Shown: piece after piece, positions 1-8,243 of the stretch
Position numbering within the stretch: the first letter of the stretch is position 1
Layout of the letters: the number at the start of each line of letters is the position of its first letter
Origin: Ponticaulis sp.
GTDB lineage: Bacteria; Pseudomonadota; Alphaproteobacteria; Caulobacterales; Hyphomonadaceae
Assembly: GCA_002723155.1 (NCBI GenBank)
Contig: PBNO01000002.1
Coordinates: forward strand, 605,304-639,946
Direction: 5' to 3'
Length of the DNA: 34,643 nucleotides
The notes under the pieces: generated by a model
What the model was told of the DNA's origin: nothing
Database searches by the model: none
Seen by the model: the letters and a program-made list of their open reading frames with translations, nothing else
Position numbers and translations under genes: made by a program

Positions 1-1208
1 GCACCGATGTGCTGCGTAATGCCGCCAGCCTCACCAGAGACCACGTCAGTTGAGCGAAGTGCGTCGAGAAGAGACGTCTTACCATGGTCAACGTGGCCCA
101 TAATGGTCACGACCGGTGGACGGCCTTTCAGATCAGCTTCGTCATCGTCCGGTCCTTCAAGACCGATCTCAACGTCCGCTTCAGATACACGTTTCACAGT
201 ATGGCCGAACTCTTCAACGATGAGTTCTGCTGTATCAGCGTCGAGCACGTCATTCGCGCGCATCATCTCGCCCTGCTTCATCATGTATTTCACGACGTCC
301 GCAACACGCTCTTTCATGCGGTTTGCGAGATCTGAAAGCGTGATGGTCTCAGGGACAACAACTTCGCGGCTTGATTTCTCGGACTTGTCACTGCCGCCCA
401 TACGGCGTTCGCGTTCGCGCTCGCGGGCACGGCGAACAGACGCAAGTGAACGTTGACGATCCTCGTCACCATCGAGTGCAGCTGCGATTGTCAGCTTGCC
501 CTGACGGCGCTTAGGTTCGCCACGTGTCTGACGCGCAGGCTTAGCCGGTTCGATTTTCGGCTTCTTGCTTTTAATGCGACCACCAAGCTCACCGAGGGCA
601 CCAGCACCGGAAACTTCCTTCGGCGGCTCAGGACGACGTGGGCCTTCCTTCGGCGCGCGCGCCTCAGCAGGCTCAGCAGCTTTTGCCGGCGGCTTTTTGG
701 TCTTGTTGGCTTTGGCTTCCTGAGCAGCTTTCGCAGCGGCTTCTTCAGCCTGTTTGCGTGCTTCCTCTTCAGCCTTCTTACGGGCTTCAGCTTCTTCACG
801 CTCCTGCTCTTCGCGCTGGAGGCGTTCCTGCTCTTCTTTTAGACGGCGTTGCGCATCCTGTTTCGCAGCATCTTCAGCCTTACGCTTCTGCTCGTCTTCT
901 TCGCGCTTTTTCAGCGCGGCCTGACGTGCACGCAGCTCGGCTTCGGTAATACCAAGTTTCTTGGCAAGTTCAGCGGCTTTCGACGGACCAGCGGGTTTGG
1001 CCTTTGCCGGTGAGCTCGCATCAGCACCAGATTTCGTTGCCTTGGTCGGAGCCGCAGAGATACGCTTCTTCTTTTTCTGCACGACGACCTGTTTGGAACG
1101 CCCGTGTGAGAAGCTCTGCTTGACTACGCCCGTGTCTTTCCCACGCCCGAGGGAAAGCTGCTTACGGCCACCATCTGAATCTGACTTTGTTTTATCTGTA
1201 TCGCTCAT
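1..1208 (-). CDS. infB: Translation initiation factor IF-2, 3' part cut by window edge
   Basis: IF-2 is the GTPase that places initiator fMet-tRNA on the 30S subunit and promotes 50S joining in the cytosol. About 402 residues are visible. The start ATG at 1208 gives [14 protein letters not shown]. The N-terminus is long, basic and low in complexity, and contains a Lys/Glu/Ala-rich coiled-coil stretch (roughly residues 90-160). This is followed by the IF-2 N-terminal segment with [20 protein letters not shown], and then the GTPase domain, whose G1 motif GHVDHGKT lies at residues 371-378. The sequence runs off the window shortly after GGITQHIG (switch I). The remaining G motifs and the fMet-tRNA-binding domains lie outside. 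It is the last visible gene of the rimP-nusA-ylxR-infB operon and starts 57 nt after ylxR. The identification is secure. Confidence 0.97.
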   Translation of the reverse strand, partial: MSDTDKTKSDSDGGRKQLSLGRGKDTGVVKQSFSHGRSKQVVVQKKKKRISAAPTKATKSGADASSPAKAKPAGPSKAAELAKKLGITEAELRARQAALKKREEDEQKRKAEDAAKQDAQRRLKEEQERLQREEQEREEAEARKKAEEEARKQAEEAAAKAAQEAKANKTKKPPAKAAEPAEARAPKEGPRRPEPPKEVSGAGALGELGGRIKSKKPKIEPAKPARQTRGEPKRRQGKLTIAAALDGDEDRQRSLASVRRARERERERRMGGSDKSEKSSREVVVPETITLSDLANRMKERVADVVKYMMKQGEMMRANDVLDADTAELIVEEFGHTVKRVSEADVEIGLEGPDDDEADLKGRPPVVTIMGHVDHGKTSLLDALRSTDVVSGEAGGITQHIG

Positions 1209-1265
1209 CGACCACCAAATCTAAATACATACTCGCTTCGCACCGGGGACCAGCACGAAATCTCT

Positions 1266-1961
1266 CTACTCGACCGCCCCAGAATACCATACGTCGCCAG
1301 AGATCTGGCGAAACTCGTACAGCCTACGATAGTCACTTGTCCACATGTCTGCGAACCGACCGGTTTTCAGCAGACCATGTATCACATTGTCACGGCCTAA
1401 GGCCATGCCCAATTCCGAAGAAGACAGCCCTGAGGCGACGCGTACCTTTTCCCATAAGCCTGCAGCGAGGCCTATGATCTTGCGTCGGCCATCTGATGCG
1501 CCATCCGACGCCTCCAGAAGCCAGCCCGGAGCGCGCCCTTCAAGCGCGCCGCGGACCTGATCAAATCCTAAGATAAGTGCGCCCGAGCGTTTTGCCAGCC
1601 CCAGAGTGGACTGACAGCGCTGCAAGAGCTGATTTTCGACCTGATCAACAAGGTCTTCGGGCAGTTTTACCTGTCGCTTAAAGCCCCGCGCAAAGCCGCC
1701 TTTGGAGCCAACCAGTTCTTTAAGCGCATCACGGTCGCAACGCACCCAGACACCACGGCCCGGCAGTTTTCCGGCAATATCCGGCACGACGTCGCCATCC
1801 GGCGACAGCACGAAGCGAATCATGCGCGACGCAGGAAGTTTTTCCCGTGTCGCGAGACACATGCGGAAGGGTGACCCGGTTTTCTTCGCCGGGCCAGTAT
1901 CCATAAGGTCCTGATTGTCGTCTACGCTATGTTCGGACTCATTGAGGATCTGCGTCTTCAT
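1266..1961 (-). CDS. ylxR: YlxR/DUF448 RNA-binding protein with C-terminal L7Ae-like region
   Basis: A 231-residue protein between nusA and infB, the conserved position of the YlxR family. In Firmicutes, YlxR (RnpM) has been reported to bind RNase P RNA; the role of the longer alphaproteobacterial form is not settled. The N-terminal YlxR fold (about residues 25-105) shows RMCLATREKLPASRMIRFVL and the hallmark KLPGRGVWV. The C-terminal half contains LAKRSGALILGFDQVRGAL, which resembles an L7Ae/L30e-type RNA-binding fold; that is an inference from sequence character. An open frame continues upstream to 2048, but the ATG at 1961 has a strong GAGGAGGG six bases upstream and was chosen. The start then overlaps the 3' end of nusA by 23 nt, which suggests translational coupling. 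Confidence 0.9.
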   Translation of the reverse strand: MKTQILNESEHSVDDNQDLMDTGPAKKTGSPFRMCLATREKLPASRMIRFVLSPDGDVVPDIAGKLPGRGVWVRCDRDALKELVGSKGGFARGFKRQVKLPEDLVDQVENQLLQRCQSTLGLAKRSGALILGFDQVRGALEGRAPGWLLEASDGASDGRRKIIGLAAGLWEKVRVASGLSSSELGMALGRDNVIHGLLKTGRFADMWTSDYRRLYEFRQISGDVWYSGAVE

Positions 1962-3717
1962 CGGCGCCCTCCTCACCGCTCTCTTCAGAGAAGTCAGACT
2001 CATCAAGGTCTGCCAGCTCTTCCAGAGCGTCATTACCGATATCATCAAGCGCCATGAGAGCGCGCTCTTCTTCGGTCAGTCCAAATTCGTTTACAGCGCC
2101 ATCTTCAGCTTCGTCGTCATCAACGAACTGTGCTTCCAGCTCTGCAAGCTGCTCGTCATCAATCCAGCCAACCTGGTGACGCGCACGCATCACGAACAGT
2201 TCAGCTTCGTCAGCAGACATGTCACCTTTAGGCAGAAGACCCGCCTGGAAGACAGGCTTGCCATCCGGGCCCGGCTCACGCCAGCCAGTCAGATCGTCCG
2301 GCACGAGGCCCGCAACGTCTTCAACTGTCTTAATATCGTTCTCACCGAAGATCACAGCCAGTTGCAGTGATACACCGTCCATTTCCAGAACCGCATCATC
2401 CACGCCAAGCTCGAGACGTTTTGCGTTCAGCTCTTCGTTCTGACGCTCAAGGAACTCGCGGGCACGTGTCTGAAGCTCTTCAGCGATTTCGTCGTTAAAG
2501 CCTTCAATGCTCGCCAGATCGTCATGCTCGACAAAGGCAATCTCTTCGACAGACTCAAAGCCTTCTGTTGCCAGAAGCTGCGCGAGTGTCTCGTCCGCAT
2601 CGAGCGCTTTCATGAAGAGCGCTGTACGTTCCTGGAACTCGCGCTGGTAACGCTCAGAGTCCTGAGTTTCTGTCATCAGGTCGATCTGCCAGCCGGAAAG
2701 CTGTGTCGCCAGACGGACATTCTGACCACGACGGCCAATCGCAAGCGGGAATTGCGCATCCGCAACAACCACTTCAACGCGCTGCTCGTCTTCGTCCAGA
2801 ACAACCTTGGTGACTTCTGCAGGCTGAAGCGCGTTGACGATGAATGTCGCCGGATCTTCAGACCATGGAATGATGTCGATCTTCTCGCCGCCAAGCTCGC
2901 CTACAACGGCCTGAACGCGCGCACCGCGCATACCCACACACGCGCCGACAGGATCGATAGAAGAGTCGTTGGACCAGACACCGATCTTCGCACGTGAACC
3001 CGGGTCACGGGCACAGGATTTAATCTCGATCACGCCTTCGTAAACTTCAGGCACTTCCTGCGCGAACAGGGCAACCATGAAGTCAGGGTGCGCGCGGGAG
3101 AGGAAGATTTGCGGACCTTTAACCTCGCGGCTCACCTTATAGAGGTAAGCGCGAACACGGTCGCCATTCTGATAGTTCTCGCGCGGGATAGAGTCGCCGC
3201 GGCGGATAATGCCTTCAGCGCGGCCAAGGTCGACAATGATGTGACCATGCTCGACGCGCTTGACGATGCCATTGATGACTTCACCGACGCGGTCTTTGTA
3301 TTCGTCATACTGACGGTCGCGCTCTGCGTCGCGAACCTTCTGCATGATAACCTGTTTCGCAGTCTGCGCGCCAACGCGACCAAACTCGAACGGAGGAAGC
3401 TCTTCACGGATCTCGCCGCCGATTTCGATTTCAGGGTCAATTTCACGCGCCTGATCGAGGGTCAGCTGCTGGATTTCGTCTTCCAGTTCTTCGTCGGCAA
3501 CAACCGTCTGAACGCGCCAGAGTTTCTGCTCACCCGTTTTCGGGTCGATCTTCGCACGAATGTCGTGCTCCTGACCGTAACGCGAGCGGGCAGCTTTCTG
3601 GATCGCCTCTTCCATCGCCTCGATGACGATCATGCGGTCGATATTTTTCTCCGCTGCAACTGCGTTAGCAATCTGCAGGATTTCAAGCCGGTTCGCTGAA
3701 ACGCCGATAGCGCTCAT
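1939..3717 (-). CDS. nusA: Transcription termination/antitermination factor NusA
   Basis: NusA binds RNA polymerase and nascent RNA, modulating pausing, Rho-independent termination and rRNA antitermination. At 592 residues it is longer than the E. coli protein. The N-terminal polymerase-binding domain begins MSAIGVSANRLEILQIANAV. An S1 domain follows (around 130-205, with VEHGHIIVDLGRAEGIIRRG), then tandem KH domains (around 210-350; GACVGMRGARVQAVVGELGG and PLAIGRRGQNVRLATQLSGW). Helix-hairpin-helix type acidic repeats follow (around 365-500), and the last 60 residues form a very acidic tail (SDFSEESGEEGADEDADPQ). The start overlaps the rimP stop by 4 nt (ATGA), and the 3' end overlaps ylxR. 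These overlaps support one coupled operon. Confidence 0.98.
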   Translation of the reverse strand: MSAIGVSANRLEILQIANAVAAEKNIDRMIVIEAMEEAIQKAARSRYGQEHDIRAKIDPKTGEQKLWRVQTVVADEELEDEIQQLTLDQAREIDPEIEIGGEIREELPPFEFGRVGAQTAKQVIMQKVRDAERDRQYDEYKDRVGEVINGIVKRVEHGHIIVDLGRAEGIIRRGDSIPRENYQNGDRVRAYLYKVSREVKGPQIFLSRAHPDFMVALFAQEVPEVYEGVIEIKSCARDPGSRAKIGVWSNDSSIDPVGACVGMRGARVQAVVGELGGEKIDIIPWSEDPATFIVNALQPAEVTKVVLDEDEQRVEVVVADAQFPLAIGRRGQNVRLATQLSGWQIDLMTETQDSERYQREFQERTALFMKALDADETLAQLLATEGFESVEEIAFVEHDDLASIEGFNDEIAEELQTRAREFLERQNEELNAKRLELGVDDAVLEMDGVSLQLAVIFGENDIKTVEDVAGLVPDDLTGWREPGPDGKPVFQAGLLPKGDMSADEAELFVMRARHQVGWIDDEQLAELEAQFVDDDEAEDGAVNEFGLTEEERALMALDDIGNDALEELADLDESDFSEESGEEGADEDADPQ

Positions 3718-4295
3718 GACTGGTTTTCCTCTTCCGTATCGGGCGCATCGCCCTCTTCTTCAATTTCGTCGAAGCTGCCGTCTTCTACATCGGCCAGTTC
3801 ACCCTGAGCCTGAGCAAGATCGATCAGTTCATCAGTGAGCACGAGGCTCGCTTTGCTCATGTCAGCAACGTTTGCTTCCAGCTCGGTATCATCATCGAGC
3901 TGGAGTTTCACAACGCCGTCAGCCTCTTCCGTGATCACGCCCTGAAAACGGCGACGACCATCGATTGGCATGGAGAGTTCAACTTTCGCCAGATGACCGG
4001 CCCAGCGCGCAAAGTCCTTCGCGCGTGTCAGCGGGCGATCAATGCCCGGCGTAGAAACCTCGAGATGGTATTTATTGTCGATGAAGTCATGCACATCGAG
4101 CGCCGGAGAAATGGCACGTGAGAATTTGGCGCAGTCTTCTACGTCCGTTCCGCCGTCAGTCTTCTCAACCATAATCTGCAGCGTAGGCGTACGCCCGCCC
4201 ATCATACGAATGCGCACGACCTCAAGCCCCAGAGCCTCGGCTTCAGGTTCGATGGATTTCAAGATGCGCTCTTCAATGCCTTTGATGGTAATCAA
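3714..4295 (-). CDS. rimP: Ribosome maturation factor RimP
   Basis: RimP is needed for 30S subunit maturation. The 193-residue protein has the family's two-domain layout. An N-terminal alpha/beta domain carries LGLEVVRIRMMGGRTPTLQI, then DVEDCAKFSRAISPALDV and YHLEVSTPGIDRPL, the family signature. The SH3-like C-terminal domain has RRRFQGVITEEADGVVKLQL. The last 30 residues are an acidic tail, as in the neighbouring NusA. The start is not certain. The chosen codon is TTG at 4295 (TTG ATT ACC ATC), which has only a weak purine-rich stretch upstream. No in-frame ATG lies near it, and alignment with the family supports starting here. It is the first gene of the operon with nusA, ylxR and infB. 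I saw no convincing promoter in the 175 bases upstream. Confidence 0.95.
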   Translation of the reverse strand: MITIKGIEERILKSIEPEAEALGLEVVRIRMMGGRTPTLQIMVEKTDGGTDVEDCAKFSRAISPALDVHDFIDNKYHLEVSTPGIDRPLTRAKDFARWAGHLAKVELSMPIDGRRRFQGVITEEADGVVKLQLDDDTELEANVADMSKASLVLTDELIDLAQAQGELADVEDGSFDEIEEEGDAPDTEEENQS

Positions 4296-4471
4296 GATTG
4301 ACTGACTTTCAGGAACGAAAAACGGCGACCCGGTTTTCCCCGAGCCGCCGCCAACTATATAGCGATTTGAGGTTCTTATAACGCTTAACGATGATCTTGT
4401 CGAGCATTTGTGTGATGCGGCGTAAAACGCCTCTGTTTTCCATACAAAAGTAATGTCGGTGCGTGGATAAG

Positions 4472-4509
4472 CCCTTCTCCCTCGAAGGGAGAAGGGTTTG
4501 GGATGAGGG
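4472..4509. repeat. REP-like palindrome, left of the DUF559 gene
   Basis: A perfect 11-bp inverted repeat, CCCTTCTCCCT (4472-4482) and AGGGAGAAGGG (4486-4496) with a 3-base loop, is followed by TTTGGGATGAGGG, which runs directly into the TTA (stop codon, minus strand) of the DUF559 reading frame. Read on the minus strand it has the same order of blocks as the right-hand element read on the plus strand, so the two are inverted with respect to each other. Without a poly-T tract it is a poor terminator. It looks like a dispersed palindromic element. Confidence 0.7.
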
Positions 4510-4854
4510 TTAATCCAAATCCTGTAGCGCTGAATTCACTAGTCGGTGAAGATGTTCAGGATGAAACGCATCAGCGTTGGGGATGCGCAAAATTCGCCAC
4601 CCTCGTTCTTTCAAGTCCGCCTCACGTCTCTCATCTCTCGCTTTAACGGTGTGCAGGCTGTGAATGCCTCCGTCGATCTCGATTGCCAGTCGAACAGACG
4701 TAATCGCGAAATCGACAATATAGTCTCCAATCGGATGCTGACGGCGCACCGGATATCCGATCTTTCGAAAATGCCGGAGCGTCTGCTAGGCAGCAGCCTC
4801 TGCCGAGGTCGAAGCCCGGCTCAGTTTTCGCGCTCGTTTCGTCGGTTCACTCAT
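4510..4854 (-). pseudogene. DUF559 (Vsr/PDDEXK-like) protein interrupted by an amber codon
   Basis: DUF559 proteins are small, about 110-130 residues, and resemble very-short-patch-repair/restriction-type nucleases; their biological role is largely unknown. From ATG 4854 the frame reads MSEPTKRARKLSRASTSAEA, then meets TAG at 4788-4786 (codon 23). It then continues in the same frame with QTLRHFRKIGYP and RRQHPIGDYIVDF to a stop at 4510. Family members normally have a Trp at this place (a T..E..LW..LR pattern), so one TGG-to-TAG change would explain the break. The nuclease core is intact: the Asp of IVDF, EIDGGIH, and ERGWRILRI. Downstream of the amber codon, a GTG at 4749 could start a 79-residue product, but it has no good ribosome-binding site. 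The original ATG has AAGGTG upstream, supplied by the flanking repeat. Both ends of the gene abut REP-like palindromes. Confidence 0.75.
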
Positions 4855-4891
4855 CCCCTCACCTTAAATCCCTCTCCCCAAGGGGCGAGGG
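4855..4891. repeat. REP-like palindrome, right of the DUF559 gene
   Basis: Plus-strand CCCCTCACCTTAAAT is followed by the hairpin CCCTCTCCCC (4870-4879), AA, GGGGCGAGGG (4882-4891), a 10-bp stem with one mismatch. On the minus strand the part next to the gene reads TTTAAGGTGAGGGG and joins the ATG at 4854 directly, so the repeat appears to provide the Shine-Dalgarno sequence. It shares block order and most bases with the element at 4472-4509, in inverted orientation. Confidence 0.7.
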
Positions 4892-5042
4892 ACTTTGTAG
4901 ACCGGAGCTTTACGCCGTAAGACCAACACTCAAGGTCGGTTATTCGACGTATCGCATGCCGGTTTTTCTTGCAAAACGATATGCTGGCTTCCATATTATC
5001 GACAATCCGCAATAGTGCGGGCTGACCTAATAAGGTGGAATT

Positions 5043-5810
5043 ATGAACGATTTCAATTTCGCTCGTGCAGGCCAGATGCCCGCCGGCACAATGGACGCGT
5101 CGGTTGATGTAGGCCTGCGCAAGTTCATGCTTGGCGTGTTCAACAAAATGGGACTGGGCCTCGCATGGACGGCTATTCTCGCTTTTGTTGTTGCGAACAC
5201 TTCACTGATCAACATGTTCTTCGCGACGAACGCTGCTGGACAAATTACAGGTCTCTCGATCCTGTATTACGTTGTAGCATTCGGCCCGATTGCCATCCTC
5301 TTCGGTTCGGCTTTCCTTATGAAGAACCCGTCTCCGGTTGGCGCCAGCATCATTTACTGGTCGGTTGTTTCTCTGATCGGTACCGGCATGGGCCTGCTCG
5401 TCTGGAGGTACACAGGTATTCCGGACGGCATGGCAACTATGGCCAAAGCCTTCCTGACAACTGCGATTGCATTCGGCGGCATGTCTCTCTGGGGCTACAC
5501 AACGAAGCGTGACCTCACGCCAATTGGTAACTTCCTGATGATGGCCGTGTTTGGCCTGATCGCAGCGATGATCATCAATATGTTCATCGCAAGCTCTATG
5601 ATGAGCTTCTTCATCTCAATTGGTGGTGTGCTGATCTTTGCTGGCCTGACCGCGTTCGACACACAGCGCCTCAAATTCCAGTATTACGAACTGGGCGGCA
5701 ATGAGCGCGCAATGTCAGTTGCAACAACTTACGGTGCGCTGAGCCTCTACATCAACTTCATCAACATGTTCCAGTTCATTCTGGCACTGATGAGTGGTGG
5801 CGACGACTAA
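5043..5810 (+). CDS. Bax inhibitor-1/YccA family membrane protein
   Basis: A 255-residue multi-pass inner-membrane protein of the BI-1/TMBIM family. In bacteria the family includes YccA, a substrate and modulator of the FtsH protease, and BsYetJ, a pH-sensitive calcium channel. About seven hydrophobic segments can be seen between residues 28 and 250. The family signature GLTAFDTQRLK lies near residue 200, followed by the last helix YGALSLYINFINMFQFIL. The soluble N-terminus (residues 1-25) is short and the C-terminus ends in GGDD. The start has AAGGTGG seven bases upstream. It is a single-gene unit with its own strong terminator. The specific function, ion leak or protease modulation, cannot be told from sequence. 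Confidence 0.93.
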   Translation: MNDFNFARAGQMPAGTMDASVDVGLRKFMLGVFNKMGLGLAWTAILAFVVANTSLINMFFATNAAGQITGLSILYYVVAFGPIAILFGSAFLMKNPSPVGASIIYWSVVSLIGTGMGLLVWRYTGIPDGMATMAKAFLTTAIAFGGMSLWGYTTKRDLTPIGNFLMMAVFGLIAAMIINMFIASSMMSFFISIGGVLIFAGLTAFDTQRLKFQYYELGGNERAMSVATTYGALSLYINFINMFQFILALMSGGDD

Positions 5811-5838
5811 GCTCAGGGCAAATGCCTGAAACATCAAA

Positions 5839-5862
5839 CCCCGGCTCCGGCCGGGGTTTTTT
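5839..5862 (+). terminator. Rho-independent terminator after the BI-1 gene
   Basis: A perfect 7-bp stem, CCCCGGC (5839-5845) / GCCGGGG (5850-5856), with a TCCG loop and six T residues directly after. It lies 29 nt behind the stop codon. Confidence 0.92.
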
Positions 5863-5944
5863 ATTGCGCCCAAGACACTGCTTGTCGGCACACCTCACTC
5901 CGCGTTAGATTCAAATCCAGTATGGGGCGAGAACGGGACGAAAC

Positions 5945-6505
5945 ATGATTTCCTACATTTTTATTGGCCTGGCGGCGCTTTGCGTGACGATCACCGTCAT
6001 CATCTACAACACGCTGACAGCCAAAAAGCTTATGGTCGACAATGGCTGGTCTGACATTGACGTTCAGCTAAAACGCCGCGCCGATCTCATCCCGAATCTT
6101 GTCGAGGTTGTGAAAGGTTATGCCGAGCATGAGCGCGGCACGCTTGAAGAGATTATCGAGACACGCAACCGCGTCCTCACCGCACCAGACGAACCAACCG
6201 CAGAACGTCAGGCTGGCGAGAGCGAGATCAGTCAGGGGCTGACACGCCTGTTTGCGTTGGCTGAGGCCTATCCGGACCTGAAAGCCAATGAGCAATTCCT
6301 CTCTCTTCAGAAAGAGCTTTCGAAAACCGAAGACGAAATTTCCTATGCCCGCCGCTTCTTCAACGGAGCTGTTCGTGACTATAACACGGCGCGCGAAAGC
6401 TTCCCGTCCAACATTTTCGCAGGCATTTTCAACTTCGGCCCACGTGAGTTCTTCGAGATCGAAGAGGTCGACCGCCTGAACCCGAATATCTCTCTGAACG
6501 GATAA
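5945..6505 (+). CDS. lemA: LemA family membrane-anchored protein
   Basis: LemA proteins are anchored by one N-terminal helix and have a four-helix-bundle body; their function is not well defined, though they are often linked to envelope stress. This one is 186 residues, the usual length. Residues 2-23 are hydrophobic (ISYIFIGLAALCVTITVII). The family core follows, with NTLTAKKLMVDNGWSDIDVQ, LKRRADLIPNLVEVVKGYA, HERGTLEEIIETRN and YARRFFNGAVRDYN. The start has GGGACGAAAC before the ATG. It lies 5 nt ahead of the DUF2207 gene. LemA and DUF2207 proteins are commonly neighbours, which supports an operon and a shared role at the membrane. Confidence 0.96.
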   Translation: MISYIFIGLAALCVTITVIIYNTLTAKKLMVDNGWSDIDVQLKRRADLIPNLVEVVKGYAEHERGTLEEIIETRNRVLTAPDEPTAERQAGESEISQGLTRLFALAEAYPDLKANEQFLSLQKELSKTEDEISYARRFFNGAVRDYNTARESFPSNIFAGIFNFGPREFFEIEEVDRLNPNISLNG

Positions 6506-6510
6506 GCCCC

Positions 6511-8223
6511 ATGGTCCGCGCCTTTCTGATCAGCCTTACCGCACTGTTTTTTACGCTTCCGGGCTTCGCGCAGGAACGCATCCACGATTTTGATGTCGAT
6601 ATCGAAGTCCGAACCAATGGCGATTTTGTTGTCTCCGAAAGCATCGCGGTTACCGCAATGGGCCAGTCCATCCAGCGCGGCATCTTCCGCGCCCTGCCCC
6701 GCTATTTCGGCGATGAGGAAAACCACCGGTTCGAGTATCGCTATGATGTCATGTCGGTCACACGAAACGGCCGCGAAGAACCTTATGAAACGTATAGCGA
6801 AGACAACGCCTATTATATCAGAATTGGGGACCCGGATATCTATCTGCCGCGAGGTGAGCGACAGACTTACGAAATTCGTTATCTCGTCAGAAATCAGGTC
6901 CGCTATAATGAGAGCTTTGACGAGCTTTACTGGAACGTCACCGGCTCCTACTGGGATTTTCCGATTGATAAGGCGAGCGTAACCGCGCGCTTTCCGGACG
7001 GAGTAAGTTTTCAGGATGTGAGCCTCTATACCGGCGCGCTCGGGTCCACAGGCAGCGATGCACGCGCCGACATTCTGGACAATTCGGTTCAGGCGCGCAT
7101 TACCCGCGCTCTCGGCCGTCAGGAAGGCTTCACAGTGTCGGTATCGTTCGACAAAGGCCTGATCGATCCGCCATCTGCGGCAGACAAGTTCGACCTCTGG
7201 CAACAGCTCTGGCTTGGCCTCGTGCTTCTGGGTGCGTCTCTTTTCGGGGTGGTCTTTTTCTATTACCAGTCCTGGCAGCGTGTCGGGCGAGATGCATCCC
7301 GCCTGCCGGTCTTCCCGCATTATCACCCGCCAAAAGGCATTTCTCCAGCCGCCGCGCACTATGTCTATCACCGTAGTTTCAAGGGCAATAAAGCCTTCAC
7401 TGCGAGCCTGATGGACCTTGGCGTAAAAGGCTATCTGGAGATCGATTCAGACAAAAAGGAAGTCACGTTCACGCGCAAGGATGCAGAGGCAGAAGACCCT
7501 TTGCCAGAGATTGCGCCTTACCAGCGCGGGCTACTCAATAAGCTGATGGGCACGTCTGGCAGCAAGACTATTGGCAAGGAATATGACTCCAGTTTTGCGA
7601 CCGCCTATCAGGACTTTAAAACCACCGTTTCAAAGGATTACGGCAACCCATATTTCAAATGGAACACCGGCTATGTGCTGTTTTCCATGGTGGCGAGCCT
7701 TGTCGCGATCGGCATCGCGCTCGCAGTCACGATCAATTGGACCATCTGGCATGCCGTGGCAATTGCCGGCCTGATCATCGTCAATCTGGTCTTCATGTAT
7801 CTCATGCCCGCCCAGACCAGAAAGGGTGAGAAAGCGCGCTCCGAAATCGCCGGTCTGAAACTCTATATGGAGAAGGCTGAAAAGGCGCAGATGAACTCGG
7901 TCGACCCGCATGGCGACCGTCTGCCGCCTATGTCCAAAGCCCGATATGAAGAGCTATTGCCCTATGCCATCGCGCTTGATGTCGAAAAGCCATGGACGAA
8001 ATACTTTGAAGACGTATTGCCGGAAGAGGCCCGGAACTACAATCCGGGCTGGTATACCGGTCATATGATGGGCCATTCGCTCCATTCCATGAACCGCGCC
8101 ATGGAGAGCTCGATCAGTTCAGGCGTCGCAACGGCATCCGTTCAGCCATCCTCCAGCTCTGGCGGTGGTGGCGGCGGGTTTTCTGGCGGCGGCGGTGGTG
8201 GTGGTGGTGGCGGCGGCTGGTAG
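6511..8223 (+). CDS. DUF2207 membrane protein with polyglycine C-terminus
   Basis: A 570-residue protein. It has a signal peptide (residues 1-20, cleavage after GFA), then a beta-rich extracytoplasmic DUF2207 domain (about 22-225, with FDVDIEVRTNGDFVVSESI and SIQRGIFRALPRYFGD). A membrane helix lies at about 232-252 and a cytoplasmic region follows. One long hydrophobic stretch, probably two helices, lies at about 388-433. A conserved tail contains KARYEELLPYAIALDVEKPW. The final 21 residues are almost all glycine, encoded by a run of GGN codons, and end in Trp. Gly-rich ends with a terminal aromatic are typical of this family. The function is unknown. It is co-transcribed with lemA (5-nt gap) and convergent with the aminopeptidase gene, 20 nt away. 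Confidence 0.93.
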   Translation: MVRAFLISLTALFFTLPGFAQERIHDFDVDIEVRTNGDFVVSESIAVTAMGQSIQRGIFRALPRYFGDEENHRFEYRYDVMSVTRNGREEPYETYSEDNAYYIRIGDPDIYLPRGERQTYEIRYLVRNQVRYNESFDELYWNVTGSYWDFPIDKASVTARFPDGVSFQDVSLYTGALGSTGSDARADILDNSVQARITRALGRQEGFTVSVSFDKGLIDPPSAADKFDLWQQLWLGLVLLGASLFGVVFFYYQSWQRVGRDASRLPVFPHYHPPKGISPAAAHYVYHRSFKGNKAFTASLMDLGVKGYLEIDSDKKEVTFTRKDAEAEDPLPEIAPYQRGLLNKLMGTSGSKTIGKEYDSSFATAYQDFKTTVSKDYGNPYFKWNTGYVLFSMVASLVAIGIALAVTINWTIWHAVAIAGLIIVNLVFMYLMPAQTRKGEKARSEIAGLKLYMEKAEKAQMNSVDPHGDRLPPMSKARYEELLPYAIALDVEKPWTKYFEDVLPEEARNYNPGWYTGHMMGHSLHSMNRAMESSISSGVATASVQPSSSSGGGGGGFSGGGGGGGGGGGW

Positions 8224-8243
8224 CTGCCGCAGCCACTCTAAGA

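Noticed and set aside
4472-4496. Left palindrome as a simple terminator
   Set aside because: The stem is strong, but no T-run follows on the minus strand, where the DUF559 gene would end (the next bases are C and T mixed). Similarity to the right-hand element argues for a repeat.
6379-7371. A 330-codon open frame on the minus strand opposite lemA and DUF2207
   Set aside because: It is antisense to two well-supported genes, has no domain features and no good ribosome-binding site.
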